DNA of 53,940 nucleotides, taken from contig CBDUVZ010000005.1 of the NCBI GenBank assembly GCA_965370805.1, positions 1-53,940 of the forward strand, given 5' to 3'. Made by a program: the position numbers and the translations under genes. Under the pieces are notes generated by a model, which was given only the letters and a program-made list of their open reading frames with translations, searched no databases and was not told the DNA's origin. Within the stretch, counting starts at the first letter, position 1. Every line of letters starts with the position of its first letter. Origin of the DNA: CBDUVZ01 sp965370805 (GTDB lineage Bacteria > Hydrothermota > Tepidihabitantia > Tepidihabitantales > Tepidihabitantaceae). Below are positions 52,438 through 53,940 of this stretch, in pieces.

Positions 52438-52545
52438 GCGGTCAATCAGTCACAGCTACGGAATCGGCACCGGCTTCCTCGTGGTTGTTCTGTCCTCTTG
52501 ACGTCCGAGCGGACAAGGGGAAGTGTCCCGGGTTCCCTTCCGTTG
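52438..52545 (+). repeat. Dispersed repeat A, partial copy
   Basis: GCGGTCAATCAGTCACAGCT, then ACGGAATCGGCACCGGCTTC and a GGAAGTGTCCCGGGTTCCC tail. No gene is seen between 51723 and 52560. Confidence 0.6.
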
Positions 52546-52560
52546 GCAGGCGGCACCGAA

Positions 52561-53628
52561 CTAGAAGATAAACCCAAAGAAGAGCTTCAGGATAGAAGTC
52601 TTGATGTCCTCATTCCCGGTCACTCTCTGAACGGAACCCACGTAGTTGAGGCCGACGTGCAAATCGTAGCTGTTGATATAGTAGTTGACTCCGGCCTCAA
52701 TAGTGGCAGTCTCGTCGCTGTCAGCACCCGAATCGGGATCAATGACGGAATAGCGGAGAACCGGTTCAAGCCTGCCTCTGACTGCGTAGGCGGCCTGCAC
52801 TGACCAGCCTGTTGAGTTCACCACGGCATCAGGCGTCGGATCATCCACCTGCTTCACGTAGTAACCTGCATCGAACGCCAGGTAGTCGTACCTGAATGCT
52901 CCACCACAGCCGTATCCGAGGGTTGTAACGTCAACGTACTCTAGCGGCTCGCCGGTCAGGCTATCCCTCCTTGACACGGTCTGGACTGGATTCCTATAGA
53001 CTCCCGGCACCACGGCGAACACCGGTTTGTCAAACCCCCTGTGTGCCGACTCCTCCATCGGGACCAGGCCGAACGGGGAAACAACTGCACTGGTGGCCAG
53101 CATGACGTTCGGTCCGGTGTTCGTATGGACATTCAGGCCCTTCCCGTTGAACACGCCTGCATGGACGGTCACCTTCTCACCGAAGAGGGTCACCGCCGGA
53201 ACTACTCCAATCTGATACTTGGGCGCGAAGGACGCGATGGGGTTTCTGTCTCTGAATATGAGCTTGACGCCCGACGAACTGGAGAACCGGTCGAATGGAG
53301 CCTTCATCTGACCGCCGGTGACAGAGAATACGTCCCCGATGTTCCACTTCACCTTGCAGTCGAGAATCGCATACTTCCCATAGTCGAACTTGTGCTGCCA
53401 CATGTAGGTCACGGAAGGACTCGCGTTTCCATACAGGACCAGACGGGTCAGGCTGTTGCTGAAGTGAACACTGGGGTCGTGCTCGCCGGTGCCAAGGACA
53501 TACTCCCCGCATGCGGTCATAGCACCTAGGATTCTGAGGCACCTCTCGCCCGGCACTCCAAGCTCCATCTTGGGCAGTGCGGCCGCACCCATGACTACTG
53601 CCAGTAGCAGTACGCCTATTCGAGTCAT
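52561..53628 (-). CDS. Porin-like outer membrane protein
   Basis: A 355-aa protein with signal peptide (1-17) and strand-rich sequence of a phosphate-selective-porin (OprO/P)-like barrel: LTRLVLYGNASPSVTYMWQH, GQMKAPFDRFSSSS, GVFNGKGLN, and a C-terminal strand ending in FFGFIF with final Phe. It would form a channel in the outer membrane. Its ATG overlaps the stop of the 88-aa gene upstream (ATGA), so the two are coupled. Confidence 0.82.
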   Translation of the reverse strand: MTRIGVLLLAVVMGAAALPKMELGVPGERCLRILGAMTACGEYVLGTGEHDPSVHFSNSLTRLVLYGNASPSVTYMWQHKFDYGKYAILDCKVKWNIGDVFSVTGGQMKAPFDRFSSSSGVKLIFRDRNPIASFAPKYQIGVVPAVTLFGEKVTVHAGVFNGKGLNVHTNTGPNVMLATSAVVSPFGLVPMEESAHRGFDKPVFAVVPGVYRNPVQTVSRRDSLTGEPLEYVDVTTLGYGCGGAFRYDYLAFDAGYYVKQVDDPTPDAVVNSTGWSVQAAYAVRGRLEPVLRYSVIDPDSGADSDETATIEAGVNYYINSYDLHVGLNYVGSVQRVTGNEDIKTSILKLFFGFIF

Positions 53629-53891
53629 TGGTTCTCCTTGGTTTCTTGCTCACGTCCAGTCCTCGGGATTGCCCTGTTGGCATCCCTTTCGGCTTTCAAT
53701 CCCAGCGCCCGGTAGGTCGACGCCAGCCTCTTCGCGTAGCGCTTGTAGCGGTAGACGTACAAATACCCAGAGCAGACTGCGCTGAGAAGGGCCGGTACTG
53801 CCCACCAGCTGTCCTTCCCGAGAGGGAAGACGACGACTCCCGCGATCACGGCGAAGTTGACGATTCCGGCACGCGCGATTCTTATGAGCAT
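53625..53891 (-). CDS. Small membrane protein upstream of the porin
   Basis: An 88-aa protein with two hydrophobic segments (about 8-24 and 30-48) and a basic, helical C-terminal half (YKRYAKRLASTYRALGLKAE). No family recognised. Overlap with the porin start suggests a common function. The window ends about 50 bases upstream. Confidence 0.65.
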   Translation of the reverse strand: MLIRIARAGIVNFAVIAGVVVFPLGKDSWWAVPALLSAVCSGYLYVYRYKRYAKRLASTYRALGLKAERDANRAIPRTGREQETKENQ

Positions 53892-53940
53892 GTCCCGAAT
53901 CTAGTTGAAAAAGGAATGGCGGTTCCTCAGCCCGGATGGT

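Overview
The window is a 54-kb stretch of GC-rich bacterial chromosome (by eye mostly 60-65% G+C). No rRNA or ribosomal protein gene is present, so the phylum cannot be fixed. Large secreted proteins with a signal peptide, CARDB-like or propeller repeats and a C-terminal type A (FlgD-like) sorting domain, gingipain-type (C25) proteases, porin-like proteins and a HicBA-rich accessory content suggest a Gram-negative candidate-phylum bacterium of the WOR-3/Stahlbacteria kind (inference). Promoters are of TTGACA-N16-TAnnAT type. Several genes start 6-8 bases after the -10 box and look leaderless.

Layout. 1-1.8 kb: livF remnant, lone HicB, a 452-bp repeat and an outer membrane protein gene broken by TGA. 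1.9-5.4 kb (minus): pruA, a COG2403 GTPase and a membrane protein. 5.6-10.6 kb (minus): two secreted proteins with sorting domains, one a papain-fold protease. 10.7-12.8 kb: small membrane protein, DUF6642 caspase-like protein, peroxiredoxin. 13.8-21.7 kb: defence island with hsdR, a KilA-N protein, an hsdM-hsdS fusion and a UvrD-like helicase, bordered on both sides by degenerate tandem arrays with a strict 12-bp period. 22.3-26.2 kb: DGQHR protein, a 55-aa zinc-ribbon protein, a sigma factor and a pair of unknown paralogues. 26.3-27.6 kb: a free-standing structured RNA and a MNT/HEPN toxin-antitoxin pair. 27.8-35.7 kb: two C25-type secreted proteases.

36.2-42.9 kb is the most striking part: a lower-GC island (by eye near 50%). 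It holds tRNA-His and hisS, then on the other strand a protein with two ACT-like domains and a Schlafen-type AlbA_2 domain, an orphan histidine ammonia-lyase, a membrane protein, a small winged-helix protein and a 55-aa protein. The tRNA-His lacks the usual encoded G-1 and C73, and its HisRS has the motif 2 of the atypical alphaproteobacterial type. Almost everything in the island touches histidine or tRNA. I propose it as a candidate new histidine/tRNA-His-centred stress or defence module; the function is inference.

42.9-53.9 kb: Mut7-C protein, lipoprotein plus bactofilin-like membrane protein, three hicBA loci (one broken), a DUF488-DUF488-dual-OB operon, an AAA/DUF4143 ATPase, an ORF6N protein, many dispersed intergenic repeats including the inverted partner of the 452-bp repeat, and a porin. 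No CRISPR array, rRNA or intact transposase was seen.
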